From NCBI GenBank assembly GCA_025462645.1, contig JAOAPB010000028.1:62001-126000 (forward strand): 64,000 nt of DNA. The letters run 5' to 3'. The position numbers and the translations under genes are program-made. The notes beneath the pieces are model-generated. The model was not told the origin of the DNA. It was given only the letters and a program-made list of their open reading frames with translations, and made no database searches. The stretch is from Edaphobacter sp. (GTDB lineage: Bacteria > Acidobacteriota > Terriglobia > Terriglobales > Acidobacteriaceae). How positions within the stretch are numbered: position 1 is the first letter of the stretch; the number at the start of each line of letters is the position of its first letter. Below are positions 16,900-29,631 of the stretch, one piece after another.

Positions 16900-17049
16900 A
16901 TGTTTCTCATTCTGGCTATCGTTCTGATCGTGCTTTGGCTGGGCAGCTTCTTCGTTCTTCATGTAAGCAGCTTCCTCATCCATCTGCTGCTCATCTTTGC
17001 CGTAATCTCCCTCATCATGAACTTCGTCAGCGGCAAGCGATCCGTCTAG
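16900..17049 (+). CDS. Lmo0937-family small membrane protein (DUF5670)
   Basis: This 49-residue protein starts at the ATG at 16900 and is almost entirely two hydrophobic helices separated by a histidine-containing turn, ending in the basic tail SGKRSV. The opening FLILAIVLIVLWLGSFFVLH and the ending AVISLIMNF match the Lmo0937 family, which is widespread, often stress-induced and of unknown function. GAAAGAAGGT lies upstream at a plausible ribosome-site distance. It stands alone, and a terminator follows 24 bases after the stop. Confidence 0.78.
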   Translation: MFLILAIVLIVLWLGSFFVLHVSSFLIHLLLIFAVISLIMNFVSGKRSV

Positions 17050-17073
17050 ATTCAGCTTCTTGTGTGCAAAGTA

Positions 17074-17103
17074 AAGGCCGAGCCCGAGAGCTCGGCCTTG
17101 TTT
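17074..17103. terminator. Terminator between the small membrane protein gene and lon
   Basis: AAGGCCGAGC (17074-17083) pairs perfectly with GCTCGGCCTT (17090-17099) around a six-base loop. GTTTGT follows on the plus strand and TTAC on the minus strand, so it could serve both convergent genes. Confidence 0.75.
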
Positions 17104-17118
17104 GTCTCCGAAGCGTCT

Positions 17119-19545
17119 CTACTGATGTGCGAGAGGCTGTGGAATGTCGATCCCTGAGGGCGGGAGCACAGCGGTAATCCCTTCAGGCGTCTCCTCCTGA
17201 AGCTCCGGCAACTTGCCCTCCAGTGCGATCTTCAGCACCTGGTCCATCTCTTCCACGAAGTGCAGCTTCATGGAGTTCTTCAGCAGCTCCGGTAGATCGG
17301 CCATGTCCTTGCGGTTCTCTTCAGGAAGAATCGCCTCAAAGATACCCGCGCGATGGGCAGCCAGCAGCTTCTCCTTCAAGCCACCGATCGGAAGAACCTT
17401 GCCGCGCAGCGTAATCTCGCCGGTCATGGCAATATCGCGTCGCACCTTGATCTTCGTCAGCGCACTCGCCAGGCCGGTAGCAAGGGTAATCCCGGCCGAC
17501 GGGCCATCCTTGGGAATGGCGCCCTCCGGCACATGGACGTGGATATCGACGTTCCGGTAGAAGTCCTTCTTCAGACCGAGATGAGCTGCCCTTGACCGTA
17601 TGTAGCTTAGCGCAGCCTGTGCAGACTCCTGCATGACATCGCCCAGCTGACCGGTCGCCGTCATCTTGCCCTTCCCATCCAGAACCTGCACTTCCGTCTG
17701 TAGGATCGTTCCGCCCATCTCCGTCCACGCAAGGCCTGTAACCAGCCCAACCTCGCTCTTCTCGTGGACCTGAGAGTCTCGGAACTTTGCCACACCCAGA
17801 AGCTCTGCCAGATTCTCCGCAGTTACGGTCTCCTGATGCTTGGCACCATTCTTCACTACGCGCCGTGCTACCTTGCGGCACACGTTCCCAATCTCACGTT
17901 CAAGGTTGCGCACACCAGCTTCACGCGTGTAGGCGCGGATGATCAGCTTCAGGGCGCCATCCTCAAAGACGATCTGCTCCTCTGTCAGGCCGGTCCCTTC
18001 GCGCTGCTTCTTCACGAGGTACTGCTTGGCAATCTCCAGCTTCTCCAGCTCGGTGTAGCCATGCAGCCTCAGAATCTCCATGCGATCCTGCAAGGGGCCA
18101 GGGATCGTGTGCAGCACATTCGCCGTCGCGACAAACAGAACCTGCGACAGGTCATACTCCACATCGAGGTAGTGATCCTGGAAGGAGGTATTCTGCTCCG
18201 GATCGAGAACCTCGAGCAGGGCACTGGCCGGGTCGCCACGGAAGTCCGAGGCCATCTTGTCAATCTCGTCCAGCATGAACACCGGGTTCTTCGTCCCGGC
18301 CTTCTTCATCGATTGGATGATCTGCCCTGGCAACGCGCCGATATAGGTGCGCCGATGCCCGCGAATCTCAGCCTCATCGCGCACGCCACCCAGCGACATC
18401 CGTACGAACTTGCGCCCCGTTGCCTTGGCGATCGACATTCCAAGCGAGGTCTTGCCCACACCTGGAGGTCCGACGAAGCAAAGGATCGACCCCTTTGGAT
18501 TCTTGACCAGCTGCCGTACGGCAAGAAACTCGAGGATGCGTTCCTTGATCTTCTCCAGCCCGTAGTGGTCTTCGTTGAGGATCTGCTCCGCGTGCTCAAT
18601 CGAGCGAATCTCCTTCGAGCGCTTCTTCCACGGCACTGCAAGCAGCCAGTCCAGGTAGTTGCGCGAGACAGTGGACTCAGCCGACATCGGCGGCATCGCC
18701 TCGAGCTTCTTCAACTCCTGCATCGATTTGTCGAGAACGTCCTTTGGCATCCCTGCCGCTTCGATCTTCTTCTTCAGCTCGTCGAACTCGGACTTCTCTC
18801 CGCGGCCAAGTTCTTTCTGGATGGCCTTGATCTTCTCGTTGAGGTAGTACTCTTTCTGCGCCTTCTCCATCTGCCGCTTCACTCGCGACTGGATGGTCCG
18901 GTCCATGTTCAACTTCTCAATCGCCACATCGAGGACATCCGCCACCTTGGACAGCCGAACCTCAGGATCGAAGACCTCCAACAGCAGCTGCTTCTCTTCA
19001 ATGGAGAGCTGTAGATTGGCAGAGATCGTATCTGCCAGCTTCGCCGGTTCATCGGAGCGCACGCTCGCGGCCATAGTCTCATAGTTCAAAGACTGCTGCA
19101 GCTTCACATACTGCTCAAACAGCGAGTGAACTCGTTGCATGAGCTGCTCGACCTGGGGCGTCTGCTCCAGATGCGTCTGGCCGGTCTGCACGGTAGCGAC
19201 AAAGAAGCCGTCGACGTCGTTCACTTCAGTGGCGCGCGCACGCTCCACGCCTTCAACCAGCACTTTAATATTTCCGTCCGGCATCTTGACGCTCTGGACG
19301 ATATTTCCAATCGTGCCCGTCTCATAGATATCATCGGCGTTCGGCTCGTCGATGGAGGCGTCATGTTGCGTCGCCAGGAAGATCTTCCGATCCCCCGACA
19401 GCGCCTCCTCCAGTGCCAGCACGCTGGACTCGCGTCCAACGACGAAGGGAGTCATCATATGTGGAAAGATGACCATGTCACGAATGGGCATCATTGGCAG
19501 CTTGCGAACGGAGCCGCTCAGCGTTTCTTTTGGTTGGTTTGTCAT
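17119..19545 (-). CDS. lon: Lon ATP-dependent protease
   Basis: The protein is 808 residues from the ATG at 19545 (MTNQPKETL). That start is chosen because GGGGAGAG lies just upstream; the frame extends 22 codons further without family similarity. The domain order is normal: N-terminal substrate domain ([19 protein letters not shown]), central AAA+ module with Walker [11 protein letters not shown] and Walker [10 protein letters not shown], and the C-terminal protease with the Ser-Lys dyad ([15 protein letters not shown] and the later [19 protein letters not shown]). Lon is a cytosolic hexamer that degrades misfolded and regulatory proteins. No heat-shock operator was recognised upstream. Confidence 0.97.
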   Translation of the reverse strand: MTNQPKETLSGSVRKLPMMPIRDMVIFPHMMTPFVVGRESSVLALEEALSGDRKIFLATQHDASIDEPNADDIYETGTIGNIVQSVKMPDGNIKVLVEGVERARATEVNDVDGFFVATVQTGQTHLEQTPQVEQLMQRVHSLFEQYVKLQQSLNYETMAASVRSDEPAKLADTISANLQLSIEEKQLLLEVFDPEVRLSKVADVLDVAIEKLNMDRTIQSRVKRQMEKAQKEYYLNEKIKAIQKELGRGEKSEFDELKKKIEAAGMPKDVLDKSMQELKKLEAMPPMSAESTVSRNYLDWLLAVPWKKRSKEIRSIEHAEQILNEDHYGLEKIKERILEFLAVRQLVKNPKGSILCFVGPPGVGKTSLGMSIAKATGRKFVRMSLGGVRDEAEIRGHRRTYIGALPGQIIQSMKKAGTKNPVFMLDEIDKMASDFRGDPASALLEVLDPEQNTSFQDHYLDVEYDLSQVLFVATANVLHTIPGPLQDRMEILRLHGYTELEKLEIAKQYLVKKQREGTGLTEEQIVFEDGALKLIIRAYTREAGVRNLEREIGNVCRKVARRVVKNGAKHQETVTAENLAELLGVAKFRDSQVHEKSEVGLVTGLAWTEMGGTILQTEVQVLDGKGKMTATGQLGDVMQESAQAALSYIRSRAAHLGLKKDFYRNVDIHVHVPEGAIPKDGPSAGITLATGLASALTKIKVRRDIAMTGEITLRGKVLPIGGLKEKLLAAHRAGIFEAILPEENRKDMADLPELLKNSMKLHFVEEMDQVLKIALEGKLPELQEETPEGITAVLPPSGIDIPQPLAHQ

Positions 19546-19717
19546 TACTCTCCCCACAATTAGACGTTTTGACGACGGTAACGATGCAACTCCCGGCGTT
19601 CGCGGCTTCATGTGATTGTAATGCGTCAGCTAATCCTGCGCGAGTGTTCAAACTATAAGGTGGAGCAAGAGCAAACGATGACACATAGTGCATATCGCAG
19701 GCTGGACAAGAGATATC

Positions 19718-20611
19718 TCAAAAACTTCTGCCGTTTACCTGGAAAGATGGTGCCGAGGCCAGAAGAGCGGATACCTGGTCTACATCTCGCAGGTAGATCG
19801 TATTGCAAGATAGAAGATTCTTTGATGGGAGTAAAGACACGGAACGCTTCAGTGGGTCATAGGAATGTGGTTTAAAGCCGTTATGCAGCAGGCACTCATG
19901 TACGGCAAGCTCATTTGGGCTAAATGCCGTATCGGAGCTATTCATTTCAACAATCAACCCGAGAAGCAGAGAAGAACGAAGAGTGGAGGCTGCTCCTGCC
20001 AGAACCTCTGCCTCCCAGCCCTCGACATCCATTTTTATCAGTGTGGGAGTTCGCTCCCTGAGAACTGTATCAAGTGTCGATATAGGCACTTGAATGGACG
20101 GGCCTGTCCAGCCGTCGTCCTCGATGATGTGATTCTTGGTGTCGAGGTCCGCTGTGAAACGTACCATAGACTCTCGTCGACCCAACCCAATGTTGTGAGG
20201 CGTAACCTTATCGAGGATGTTGTTAACGCGCAAATTTGCACATAACTTGCCGAAGGTCTGCGGTACGGGTTCAATGGACACCGTCTGAGCGCCAACTGCA
20301 CCTGCTGCAAGCACCGTATAGGTGCCGACGTTCGCGCCTATATCGACGAAGAGGCTATTCTCCCTCAGCAGGTGCATCAGAAGAGCGCAATCGGCGAAGT
20401 CGCTCAGCCCCGTATAAATGTTTTGTGTGGCACCTGTCATACCAGGCGAGATGATGAGGAAGGTCTTATTGACGAAGGGGACAAGAACCGCTCCGGGTAC
20501 CAGACGACTCCCAATCTGCCACTTCACATAACGCACCAGAGCACCCCAGCGATTGGAAGCGTTCAGGGGATGCCGAAGAATGGCGCGAAGTGTCGACAGC
20601 AGACGTTTCAT
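19718..20611 (-). CDS. FkbM-family SAM-dependent methyltransferase
   Basis: This 297-residue protein has the Rossmann-type SAM site [16 protein letters not shown] around residue 90, followed by SIEPVP and the family-specific [17 protein letters not shown]. FkbM-type enzymes O-methylate natural products, glycans or lipids. The N-terminal 60 residues are basic and hydrophobic and may associate with the membrane. It sits between lon and clpX on the same strand with no obvious link to either, and its base composition looks lower in GC than theirs. This suggests an insertion from a glycan-modification locus. The substrate is unknown. Confidence 0.85.
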   Translation of the reverse strand: MKRLLSTLRAILRHPLNASNRWGALVRYVKWQIGSRLVPGAVLVPFVNKTFLIISPGMTGATQNIYTGLSDFADCALLMHLLRENSLFVDIGANVGTYTVLAAGAVGAQTVSIEPVPQTFGKLCANLRVNNILDKVTPHNIGLGRRESMVRFTADLDTKNHIIEDDGWTGPSIQVPISTLDTVLRERTPTLIKMDVEGWEAEVLAGAASTLRSSLLLGLIVEMNSSDTAFSPNELAVHECLLHNGFKPHSYDPLKRSVSLLPSKNLLSCNTIYLRDVDQVSALLASAPSFQVNGRSF

Positions 20612-20722
20612 AGGACAAGGCTATGGAACTGGCATCATGCGCTTATTCTCGAGCTTCAAAAACAAGTTGTCGATAAATATACAACGACAGCAGGATGCCT
20701 TCAACGTCTACCGCTTTAAGAA

Positions 20723-22009
20723 TTATCCTGCCTTCTCCAGAAGCATTGGCAGCGTCAGATCGCGATTTTTGACCATGGCTTCTGTAATCACGATGTCCTT
20801 CACCTTCTTGTTTCCAGGCACGTGGTACATCAGATCCAGCATCAGCTCTTCGATGATCATTCGCAGGCCACGTGCCCCTACCTTACGCAACAGAGCCTCG
20901 CGTGCAATCGCTCTCGCCGCCTCATCGGAGAACGTCACCTTCACACCCTCGAAATCGAACAGCTTGGCATACTGCTTGAGAATCGCGTTCCGAGGCTTCG
21001 TCAGGATCTCGATCAGCGCTGCTTCATCCAGCTCGTCCAAAATCCCCATCACAGGCAGGCGTCCGACAAACTCTGGAATCAAGCCGTATTTCAACAGATC
21101 CTGCGGCTCCGCCTGCCGCAACAGCTCGGAGTCACGCTGTGCACGGATCGGCGTGACGTCTCCATCCTTCGCATCGGGATCGGCAATCGCGCGGAAGCCA
21201 AGTGCCTTCTTGCCGACACGTCGGCCAATAACCTTTTCGAGGCCGACGAACGCTCCACCGCAGATGAAGAGGATGTTGGTCGTATCCACCGCCGTGAACT
21301 CCTGGTGCGGATGCTTGCGTCCGCCCTGCGGCGGAACATTGGCAACGGTACCTTCGAGAATCTTGAGCAGCGCCTGCTGCACACCTTCACCCGAAACGTC
21401 GCGCGTAATAGAAGGGTTCTCGTCCTTGCGTCCGATCTTGTCGATCTCGTCGATGTAGATGATTCCGCTCTGTGCCCGCGTAACGTCCCCGTCCGCAGCC
21501 TGTAGCAGCTTCAGGATGATGTTCTCAACGTCCTCGCCGACATAGCCGGCTTCGGTCAGAGTGGTCGCGTCGACGATCGCGAACGGCACATCAAGCATCT
21601 TCGCCAGCGTGTGCGCCAGCAGGGTCTTGCCCGATCCGGTCGGGCCTACCAGAAGAATGTTCGACTTCGCCAGCTCCACCTCATTGCCGCGCGTCTTGTT
21701 CATCTGGATGCGTTTGTAGTGGTTGTAGACCGCTACGGCCAGCTTCTTCTTCGTCTGGTCCTGTCCGATCACGTACTCATCCAGAAATGCCTTGACCTCC
21801 TGAGGCTTCGGCAGGTGCGCCGGGGCCGCTCCAGGCTGGGCCTCGCTGCGATCATCTTCGAGGATTGAGTTGCATACCGCTACGCACTCATCGCAGATGT
21901 ACGCCCGCGGATAGTCCGACGGCGAGGAAATAAGCTTGGCGACGGCATCCTGCGACTTATGGCAGAACGAGCATCGAAGTGATTCGTCTGAGCCCCGTGA
22001 TGTTTTCAT
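20723..22009 (-). CDS. clpX: ClpX, ATP-binding unfoldase subunit of ClpXP
   Basis: This 428-residue protein has the N-terminal zinc-binding domain (Cys13, Cys16, Cys39, Cys42) and one AAA+ module with Walker A GPTGSGKT at 122-129 and Walker [12 protein letters not shown]. The pore-loop and sensor regions are intact, and the IGF-like ClpP-binding loop region lies in the expected insert. ClpX unfolds tagged or damaged proteins and feeds them to ClpP. It lies 166 bases downstream of clpP on the same strand, in the common tig-clpP-clpX order. The size of the gap and a hairpin within it suggest that clpX may also have its own promoter. Confidence 0.97.
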   Translation of the reverse strand: MKTSRGSDESLRCSFCHKSQDAVAKLISSPSDYPRAYICDECVAVCNSILEDDRSEAQPGAAPAHLPKPQEVKAFLDEYVIGQDQTKKKLAVAVYNHYKRIQMNKTRGNEVELAKSNILLVGPTGSGKTLLAHTLAKMLDVPFAIVDATTLTEAGYVGEDVENIILKLLQAADGDVTRAQSGIIYIDEIDKIGRKDENPSITRDVSGEGVQQALLKILEGTVANVPPQGGRKHPHQEFTAVDTTNILFICGGAFVGLEKVIGRRVGKKALGFRAIADPDAKDGDVTPIRAQRDSELLRQAEPQDLLKYGLIPEFVGRLPVMGILDELDEAALIEILTKPRNAILKQYAKLFDFEGVKVTFSDEAARAIAREALLRKVGARGLRMIIEELMLDLMYHVPGNKKVKDIVITEAMVKNRDLTLPMLLEKAG

Positions 22010-22127
22010 AGATACGACAACTCCTCGGTAAACCGCACTACAAGGTGTAGTACAAGTTTACACCTCTTTCATCTTGCCCATCGTGGGCAAGGTGCCTTTG
22101 GCTATACATCGAATTGGTCATAACGCC

Positions 22128-22154
22128 GAAGCCCGGACCGACGGCCCGGGCTTC
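22128..22154 (-). terminator. Hairpin between clpP and clpX
   Basis: GAAGCCCGG (22128-22136) pairs perfectly with CCGGGCTTC (22146-22154). It lies just after the clpP stop on that strand, but there is no strong T run, so it may attenuate or process rather than terminate. Confidence 0.4.
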
Positions 22155-22175
22155 TATGCGGTAGTCCACCAGTCG

Positions 22176-22766
22176 TTACGTTCTGGGCCGATCGATAATA
22201 TCGTCGATAATCCCATATTCCTTCGATTGCGCTGCCGTCATGATGAAGTCGCGCTCGACATCCCGCTCGATGCGCTCCAGTGTCTGGCCCGTGCTTGCGC
22301 TCATCAGCTTGTTGGTAATCTCGCGAATCCGCAGGATCTCGCGCGCATGGATGTCGATATCCGTCGCCTGGCCGCTCAACCCGCCCATGGACGGCTGATG
22401 GATCAGGATACGCGAGTTCGGCAGGGCGAACCGCTTGCCCTTCTTGCCTGCCATCAGCAGGAAGGCGCCCATGCTCGCAGCCTGTCCGATGCAGAACGTT
22501 ACCACATCGTTCTTGATGTACTGCATCGTGTCATAGATTGCCAACCCGGCGGTAATGGACCCCCCCGGAGAATTGATATAGAGCTGGATGTCCTTCTCCG
22601 GGTCCTCGCCGCTCAGGAACAGCATCTGCGCAATGATCACATTGGCGATGTTGTCGTCGATCGGTGTACCCAGAAAAATGATGTTGTCCCGCAGCAGACG
22701 GCTATAGATGTCGTAGGCGCGTTCGCCCCGGCTCGTCTGCTCGATCACCATCGGTACTAGTCCCAT
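22176..22766 (-). CDS. clpP: ClpP, proteolytic subunit
   Basis: The protein is 196 residues from the ATG at 22766 ([20 protein letters not shown]), the usual ClpP opening. A TTG ten codons upstream is less likely. The catalytic triad is Ser98 ([11 protein letters not shown]), His123 (LIHQPSMGG) and Asp173. ClpP is a self-processing serine protease that forms a 14-subunit barrel and works with ClpX and ClpC. Both unfoldases are encoded in this window. It is downstream of tig by about 73 bases and probably shares its transcript. Confidence 0.97.
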   Translation of the reverse strand: MGLVPMVIEQTSRGERAYDIYSRLLRDNIIFLGTPIDDNIANVIIAQMLFLSGEDPEKDIQLYINSPGGSITAGLAIYDTMQYIKNDVVTFCIGQAASMGAFLLMAGKKGKRFALPNSRILIHQPSMGGLSGQATDIDIHAREILRIREITNKLMSASTGQTLERIERDVERDFIMTAAQSKEYGIIDDIIDRPRT

Positions 22767-22839
22767 AACACTCTCTTTCTTTCTTCCGTTACGCAATTAG
22801 ACAAACATCTGCTAGACAAACATCGGCCCGTTAAAGACT

Positions 22840-24288
22840 CTACGCCGACAGCTTCTCGTAGAGCACGCTTCCAGTCTTCTCGCGCCGCATCTGCTCGCGA
22901 ATCCGCTCCAACCCGCCATCCTTCGCCAGCCTGTCCCGCAGCGTCTCCAGCGGCTCCCGCGACTGGATCGAGAGCATCAACAACTCACGATCGAGATCCT
23001 CATCGCTCACCGCGACGCCCTCTGCCTCAGAGACGCGGTCCAGAATCATCGAAGCCTTCACTTCATTCACAGCCTGATCCCGCTGCGCCGCACGCAGACG
23101 TCCGAAGTCCAGCTTACGCATATCCTCGGCCTTCATACCCTGCTGAGCCAGCGCGCGAAGCCCGCGGTCCAGCCGCGCATCCACCTGCTGCTGCACAAAC
23201 GACTCGGGGACAGGGAACTGATACTTCGCGATAAGCTCCTCGAGCATCTTGTCCTTCGCCTGGCTCTCCAGCGCGTTTTTCTTCCGGTCGGCCGAGTGCT
23301 CCCGCAGCTTGGTCTCGAAGTCCTCCCAGCTCTCGTAGTTGCCAAGCTGTTTGGCAAACTCGACATCCCGTTCGGGATAGGTCTTGCGCTTGATGCTCTT
23401 CACCGTCACGTCGTAGCTGACCGTCTGGCCCGCCAGCCGCTGCTCGCCGAAGTCCGCCGGATAGACCACCTCGAACTTCAGCTCCTGGCCCGGCTTCGCT
23501 CCACGCAGAGCCTCATTGAAGGCGCCCAGCGTATTCTTTCCGCCGATCTCGATCAGGACATCCTCGCCCGTAATCGGCTCGCTCTTGGACGCGTTGGCTA
23601 CGCCGTCCTCGGTCACTGTCTGCGCAAGATCCTGCACCTCGCCGCGGAACTGGATCTCTGCCCAGTCTCCATCCACCAGCGGACGGTCTTCCTCGACGGG
23701 CTCCACGGTCGCATAGCTGTCGAGAACCCGGCTCAGCTCCGCGTCGAACTCCTCGTTCGTCAGGGTCGCATCGGGCTTCGTCACGCGAACGCTGTCGTAA
23801 CCCGCAATCTCGAACACCGGAGCAACCTCGAACGCAGCCTTGAACTTCAGCGGCTGGCCGTCGAACAGCTGCATGTCGAGCAACTGCGGCTCCGACACAG
23901 GCTTCAGCTTCTGCTCGTCGATCGCATTGCGGAAACGCTCCCCTACCAGGCTCTCCAGAACCTCCTGCCGCACCTCTTTGGCGAACTTCGACCGGATCAG
24001 CGACTCCGGCACCTTGCCTGCGCGGAATCCGGGAATCCGCGCCAGCTTCTGATACCGCTTCACGATGGTCTTGAAGCTCTTCGAGACCTCATCTGCCGGG
24101 ACCTCCACTTCAATCTCGCGGGTCAACTCCGGGTTCAGAGAGGGAGCATGCTGATGCTCGTGGTCATGGTCATGTGCGTGATCATGCGTGTGTGCTACTT
24201 CGGACTGCTGCTCAGCAGTTTCGTTTGTCTCTGTCATCTCAGTCGGGGTCAAAGCCATGCCTTCCAGGGACGTCTGTATATGCCGCAT
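22840..24288 (-). CDS. tig: Trigger factor (ribosome-associated chaperone/PPIase) with His-rich N-terminal extension
   Basis: This 482-residue protein has the ribosome-binding domain with the signature GFRAGKVP (residues 87-94), a PPIase domain (around DRPLVDGDWAEIQFRG) and the long helical C-terminal chaperone domain. Trigger factor binds nascent chains at the ribosome exit and delays misfolding. About 55 residues precede the conserved domain, and residues 33-47 contain eight histidines alternating with Asp, Glu, Ala, Thr and Gln. The start may be 24288, 24258 or 24237, all of which keep the His-rich part. The gene leads the tig-clpP-clpX group. Confidence 0.95.
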   Translation of the reverse strand: MRHIQTSLEGMALTPTEMTETNETAEQQSEVAHTHDHAHDHDHEHQHAPSLNPELTREIEVEVPADEVSKSFKTIVKRYQKLARIPGFRAGKVPESLIRSKFAKEVRQEVLESLVGERFRNAIDEQKLKPVSEPQLLDMQLFDGQPLKFKAAFEVAPVFEIAGYDSVRVTKPDATLTNEEFDAELSRVLDSYATVEPVEEDRPLVDGDWAEIQFRGEVQDLAQTVTEDGVANASKSEPITGEDVLIEIGGKNTLGAFNEALRGAKPGQELKFEVVYPADFGEQRLAGQTVSYDVTVKSIKRKTYPERDVEFAKQLGNYESWEDFETKLREHSADRKKNALESQAKDKMLEELIAKYQFPVPESFVQQQVDARLDRGLRALAQQGMKAEDMRKLDFGRLRAAQRDQAVNEVKASMILDRVSEAEGVAVSDEDLDRELLMLSIQSREPLETLRDRLAKDGGLERIREQMRREKTGSVLYEKLSA

Positions 24289-24393
24289 CGCTCGCTCTCG
24301 CCGCGCGGTCTACGCCTCTCTACTACTGTACGAGTCTTCGTTGTGGAGGGTCAAACCTGCTACCGTCTATCCCCTTGCCAGTCCGCGGAGCAG

Positions 24394-25746
24394 CTACCGC
24401 TTCGACTCGTCCGGCGCCAGAGGAAATATCTCCAGCCGTATCGTCCATTGCGTAGACTGTCCCGGCTGCAGGACAACCATCCCGGTATCCTCCTCCTTAG
24501 GCCATTCGTGCCCAAACGGGTCGTCATAGTTGAACTGCGGTTCGATCGAGACAAACTTCGCATCCGCCGGGGCATAGACTCGCATCGCCTTGATGGTCGG
24601 GCTAACGGCGGTAATTCGCAGGCCATAGCCGCTCTCCGGATCGCGCAACTCGGCAACCGGACCACTCTCCAGCAGCGTCGGCCGCAGATGGACAAAGCTG
24701 TCGTCCAGGCTTAGGTGCCCTAGCGGTACACCCGCTCGCGGGGTGAAGTCATACTCCGTACCCGCCACCGGCAGTAGCTTTCCGCTTGGAAGTCCACTAC
24801 GACGATCCCGAACCTCCGCTCGCATCGCGCTCGGCATTCGCAGGGTAGCCCTCTCACGATCTCCGCTGAGGATCGCGAACCGGGGGTGCCAGCCAACTCC
24901 CATCGGCTCCGGTTTATCTCCCGTATTGCGAGCTACGACCTGCAACTCCATCGCCCGGCCGCTCAGCTGGACCGATGTCGTGATCTCCGTCTGCGATATC
25001 CAGTGCCCGTAGAAGTCTCCCGCATTGAAGGTCGCCTGCGCCTCTCCGCCATCAGGCATCACACTCGTCTTCACCGAGTCTGCTCCGCGTCGCAGCAGCA
25101 GGCCGCCTACGGACACCGCGTCTCCGGCATATTTCGTCGTGGTCAGGGGAAGGTTAAGCGGCTGCCCGTTCCACGCGGTCACGATAGAGGTCCCACCCGG
25201 TGGAACTGCCCCGAAGATACGGTTTGCCCATGGCACTTCGAACGCACCTCCCATCGCCAGGCTTGCCTCTCCCGACAGATCCATCCCGTTTCCGTCCATC
25301 AATCGCGCCGCCTCATCGAGAGACGGAGAGGCGAGGAGCTGTACCTCGCCCTTATGGGGCAGATAGGCGGTAATCTGCAGCACATTCATGCCGCGCCCAG
25401 GCAACACCGTGGCCGAAAGAAACTCCGGCACCGTCCCAATGGTTGGCTGAGCGCGCTGCAGCACGATCGCATCCTGTCCGCCTGGCTGCGCTGTTACAGA
25501 GACCTGCGGAGCAGAGTCTCTCTTCACCTTCAACTCTGTCTTCAACTTCGCAAATTGTCCCTGCCTGTGCGCTCTCCACCCAACTGCCAGCGACAAAAGC
25601 CCAATTGTCAGTACAAGAAAGGTCAAAAGACCTGAACGCTTGACGATCAAAAGCCAGGCACCTTTGCGCAACTCCTCGAATCTTCGCGCCACAAGGGCGG
25701 CGTACATCCTGCTAAGTCTTGGGTCTTCCAACTTACCGCCTTCCAT
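24394..25746 (-). CDS. Membrane-anchored aldose 1-epimerase-like protein
   Basis: This 450-residue protein has one transmembrane segment (about residues 40-58, SGLLTFLVLTIGLLSLAVGW) followed by an extracytoplasmic galactose-mutarotase-type beta-sandwich (about 90-445). Family-like elements are GVGWHPRFAILSGDRER, with the conserved HPxF, and SLDDSFVHL. Classical mutarotases are soluble cytosolic enzymes of about 340 residues that interconvert sugar anomers. An anchored form facing the periplasm is unusual, and the catalytic residues should be checked against known structures. It could instead be a carbohydrate-binding protein. It lies about 105 bases upstream of tig on the same strand. Confidence 0.72.
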   Translation of the reverse strand: MEGGKLEDPRLSRMYAALVARRFEELRKGAWLLIVKRSGLLTFLVLTIGLLSLAVGWRAHRQGQFAKLKTELKVKRDSAPQVSVTAQPGGQDAIVLQRAQPTIGTVPEFLSATVLPGRGMNVLQITAYLPHKGEVQLLASPSLDEAARLMDGNGMDLSGEASLAMGGAFEVPWANRIFGAVPPGGTSIVTAWNGQPLNLPLTTTKYAGDAVSVGGLLLRRGADSVKTSVMPDGGEAQATFNAGDFYGHWISQTEITTSVQLSGRAMELQVVARNTGDKPEPMGVGWHPRFAILSGDRERATLRMPSAMRAEVRDRRSGLPSGKLLPVAGTEYDFTPRAGVPLGHLSLDDSFVHLRPTLLESGPVAELRDPESGYGLRITAVSPTIKAMRVYAPADAKFVSIEPQFNYDDPFGHEWPKEEDTGMVVLQPGQSTQWTIRLEIFPLAPDESKR

Positions 25747-25838
25747 CTAAAACTCGCGCTCAGAGTATTCTACGAAAACAATGCGAGAATCTTCGTATCA
25801 CCCATCAGCAGTTTGATTGCCATTATCATTGAGATGCA

Positions 25839-26555
25839 GTGATACGCATTAAAAACCAGCTAACGTCCCCACTCTTTCTCCAGATTCGCGAATCCATCAT
25901 CGACTGCGAACGCTGCCCCCGCCTCCGCGACTATTGCCGCGGAATCGGAGAGGTCAAGCGCCGTGCCTACCAGGATGAGACCTACTGGGCCCGACCCGTC
26001 CCCGGCTTCGGGGACCCCCGCGCCCGCGTTCTCATCCTCGGCCTCGCCCCTGGAGCCCACGGGGCCAACCGCACTGGCCGCCCCTTCACCGGCGACGGCT
26101 CCGGCTACTTCATGTATCCCGTCCTCCACGAACTGGGCTTCGCCAGTCAGCCCACTGGCGTCTCCCGCGACGACGGCCTGAAACTCCGCCACGCCTGGAT
26201 CGCCTCTGTCGTCCGTTGTGCTCCGCCCGGCGACAAACCCACTCCGCAGGAGATTCGCAACTGCGCCACCCACCTCGCCGGCGAGATTGAAGCCCTCTCT
26301 CGCGTCCGTGTCGTCGTCTGTCTGGGAAAGATCGCCTTCGATGGTTACCTCGCCCATCTTCTCCAGACCGGGGTCATCGAAAAGAAATCGGCTTACACTT
26401 TCACCCATGGAGCCCAGTACGTCCTACCCAACGGCTTGCACCTGCTGACCAGCTATCACCCCTCTCTGCGCAACACCAACACCGGTCGCCTGAATCGCAC
26501 CATGTTCGCAAAGATCTTCCTCCGGGCCAGGGAGCTAGCCGGTCTCGCCGTCTAA
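25839..26555 (+). CDS. Family 5 uracil-DNA glycosylase (UdgB)
   Basis: This 238-residue protein has iron-sulfur-ligand-type cysteines (CERCPRLRDYC), motif A GLAPGAHGANRTGRPFTGD and the second catalytic motif SYHPSLRN. The motif A form GLAPG rather than GEAPG points to family 5 (UdgB) rather than family 4. These enzymes remove uracil and some other deaminated bases and leave an abasic site. The start used is GTG at 25839; no good ribosome binding site is seen. It is divergent from the aldose-epimerase-like gene and has no DNA-repair neighbours. Confidence 0.9.
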   Translation: MIRIKNQLTSPLFLQIRESIIDCERCPRLRDYCRGIGEVKRRAYQDETYWARPVPGFGDPRARVLILGLAPGAHGANRTGRPFTGDGSGYFMYPVLHELGFASQPTGVSRDDGLKLRHAWIASVVRCAPPGDKPTPQEIRNCATHLAGEIEALSRVRVVVCLGKIAFDGYLAHLLQTGVIEKKSAYTFTHGAQYVLPNGLHLLTSYHPSLRNTNTGRLNRTMFAKIFLRARELAGLAV

Positions 26556-26636
26556 CTCGCCGGTGCTCTCCTGTATTGCTTCTAGGGATTAGCGCAGAGC
26601 TTCAGCCCTGCGACTAGGGTCAACAAATGCAAGGGG

Positions 26637-26656
26637 CTTTAGCCCGGGTCTCTCTC
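26637..26656 (+). repeat. Dispersed hairpin repeat (GGCTTTAGCC type)
   Basis: GGCTTTAGCC followed by a GGGTCTCTC-like edge occurs here and again at 62149-62170. The two copies share this core and their right flank. It lies in an intergenic gap ahead of the YtxH gene. Confidence 0.5.
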
Positions 26657-26745
26657 CTCGCTGGTAAAAAAACCAACCAATCCCCATAAGCCAGAATCCA
26701 ACGGAGTGATGTATTGAGAAAAATTACGGCACGAGGGTATCTCGC

Positions 26746-27042
26746 ATGAGTGCAAAAAACTATTGGTTGGCCTTTGGTATCGGGGTTTCGGCTGGCGCCG
26801 CTATCGCTCTCCTTTATGCTCCCCAGACCGGGACAAAGACCCGCAGGCAGCTCCGCAAGGGTGTGGAGGATGCTGGAGATTACCTCGAAGATGCAGGAGA
26901 CTACCTCAAGTCCCAGGCCGAGCGCTTCAGCAACGAGGCGCAGAAGGCGGTGAAGCGCAGCCGGGAACAGGTGGAAACCGCAGTGGACAAGGCTGGTGAC
27001 GTCGTCTCCAAGGCCGTCAAGACCGCACAGTCTCTCGTTTAG
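26746..27042 (+). CDS. YtxH domain-containing small stress protein
   Basis: This 98-residue protein has an N-terminal hydrophobic segment (LAFGIGVSAGAAIALLYAPQTG) that matches the YtxH family opening, including the APxxG turn. The rest is a charged amphipathic helix rich in Lys, Glu and Gln. Residues 41-53 contain a short duplication (EDAGDYL twice). YtxH-like proteins are general-stress proteins of unknown biochemical role, probably membrane-attached. It stands alone, and two terminators follow in opposite orientations. Confidence 0.8.
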   Translation: MSAKNYWLAFGIGVSAGAAIALLYAPQTGTKTRRQLRKGVEDAGDYLEDAGDYLKSQAERFSNEAQKAVKRSREQVETAVDKAGDVVSKAVKTAQSLV

Positions 27043-27061
27043 CCTTTGGGAGAGTGACAAC

Positions 27062-27092
27062 GAGGTCCCGGCATTTAGCCGGGACCTCATTG
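27062..27092 (+). terminator. Terminator after the YtxH gene
   Basis: GAGGTCCCGGC (27062-27072) pairs perfectly with GCCGGGACCTC (27078-27088) around a five-base loop, 19 bases after the stop, followed by ATTG. Confidence 0.75.
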
Positions 27093-27110
27093 CATATTTA
27101 GCGTTAAACA

Positions 27111-27143
27111 ATACGCCCCGGCTTATTTTGAGCCGGGGCGTAT
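27111..27143 (-). terminator. Terminator after clpC
   Basis: ATACGCCCCGGCT (27111-27123) pairs perfectly over 13 bases with AGCCGGGGCGTAT (27131-27143). It lies 20 bases past the clpC stop, with TTGTTTAACG following on the minus strand. Confidence 0.75.
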
Positions 27144-27162
27144 CTACATCAGTTATCCGAAG

Positions 27163-29631
<2,469 letters not shown>

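Noticed and set aside
17764-19014. 416-codon open frame antisense to lon
   Set aside because: Leu/His/Arg-rich shadow of lon without motifs.
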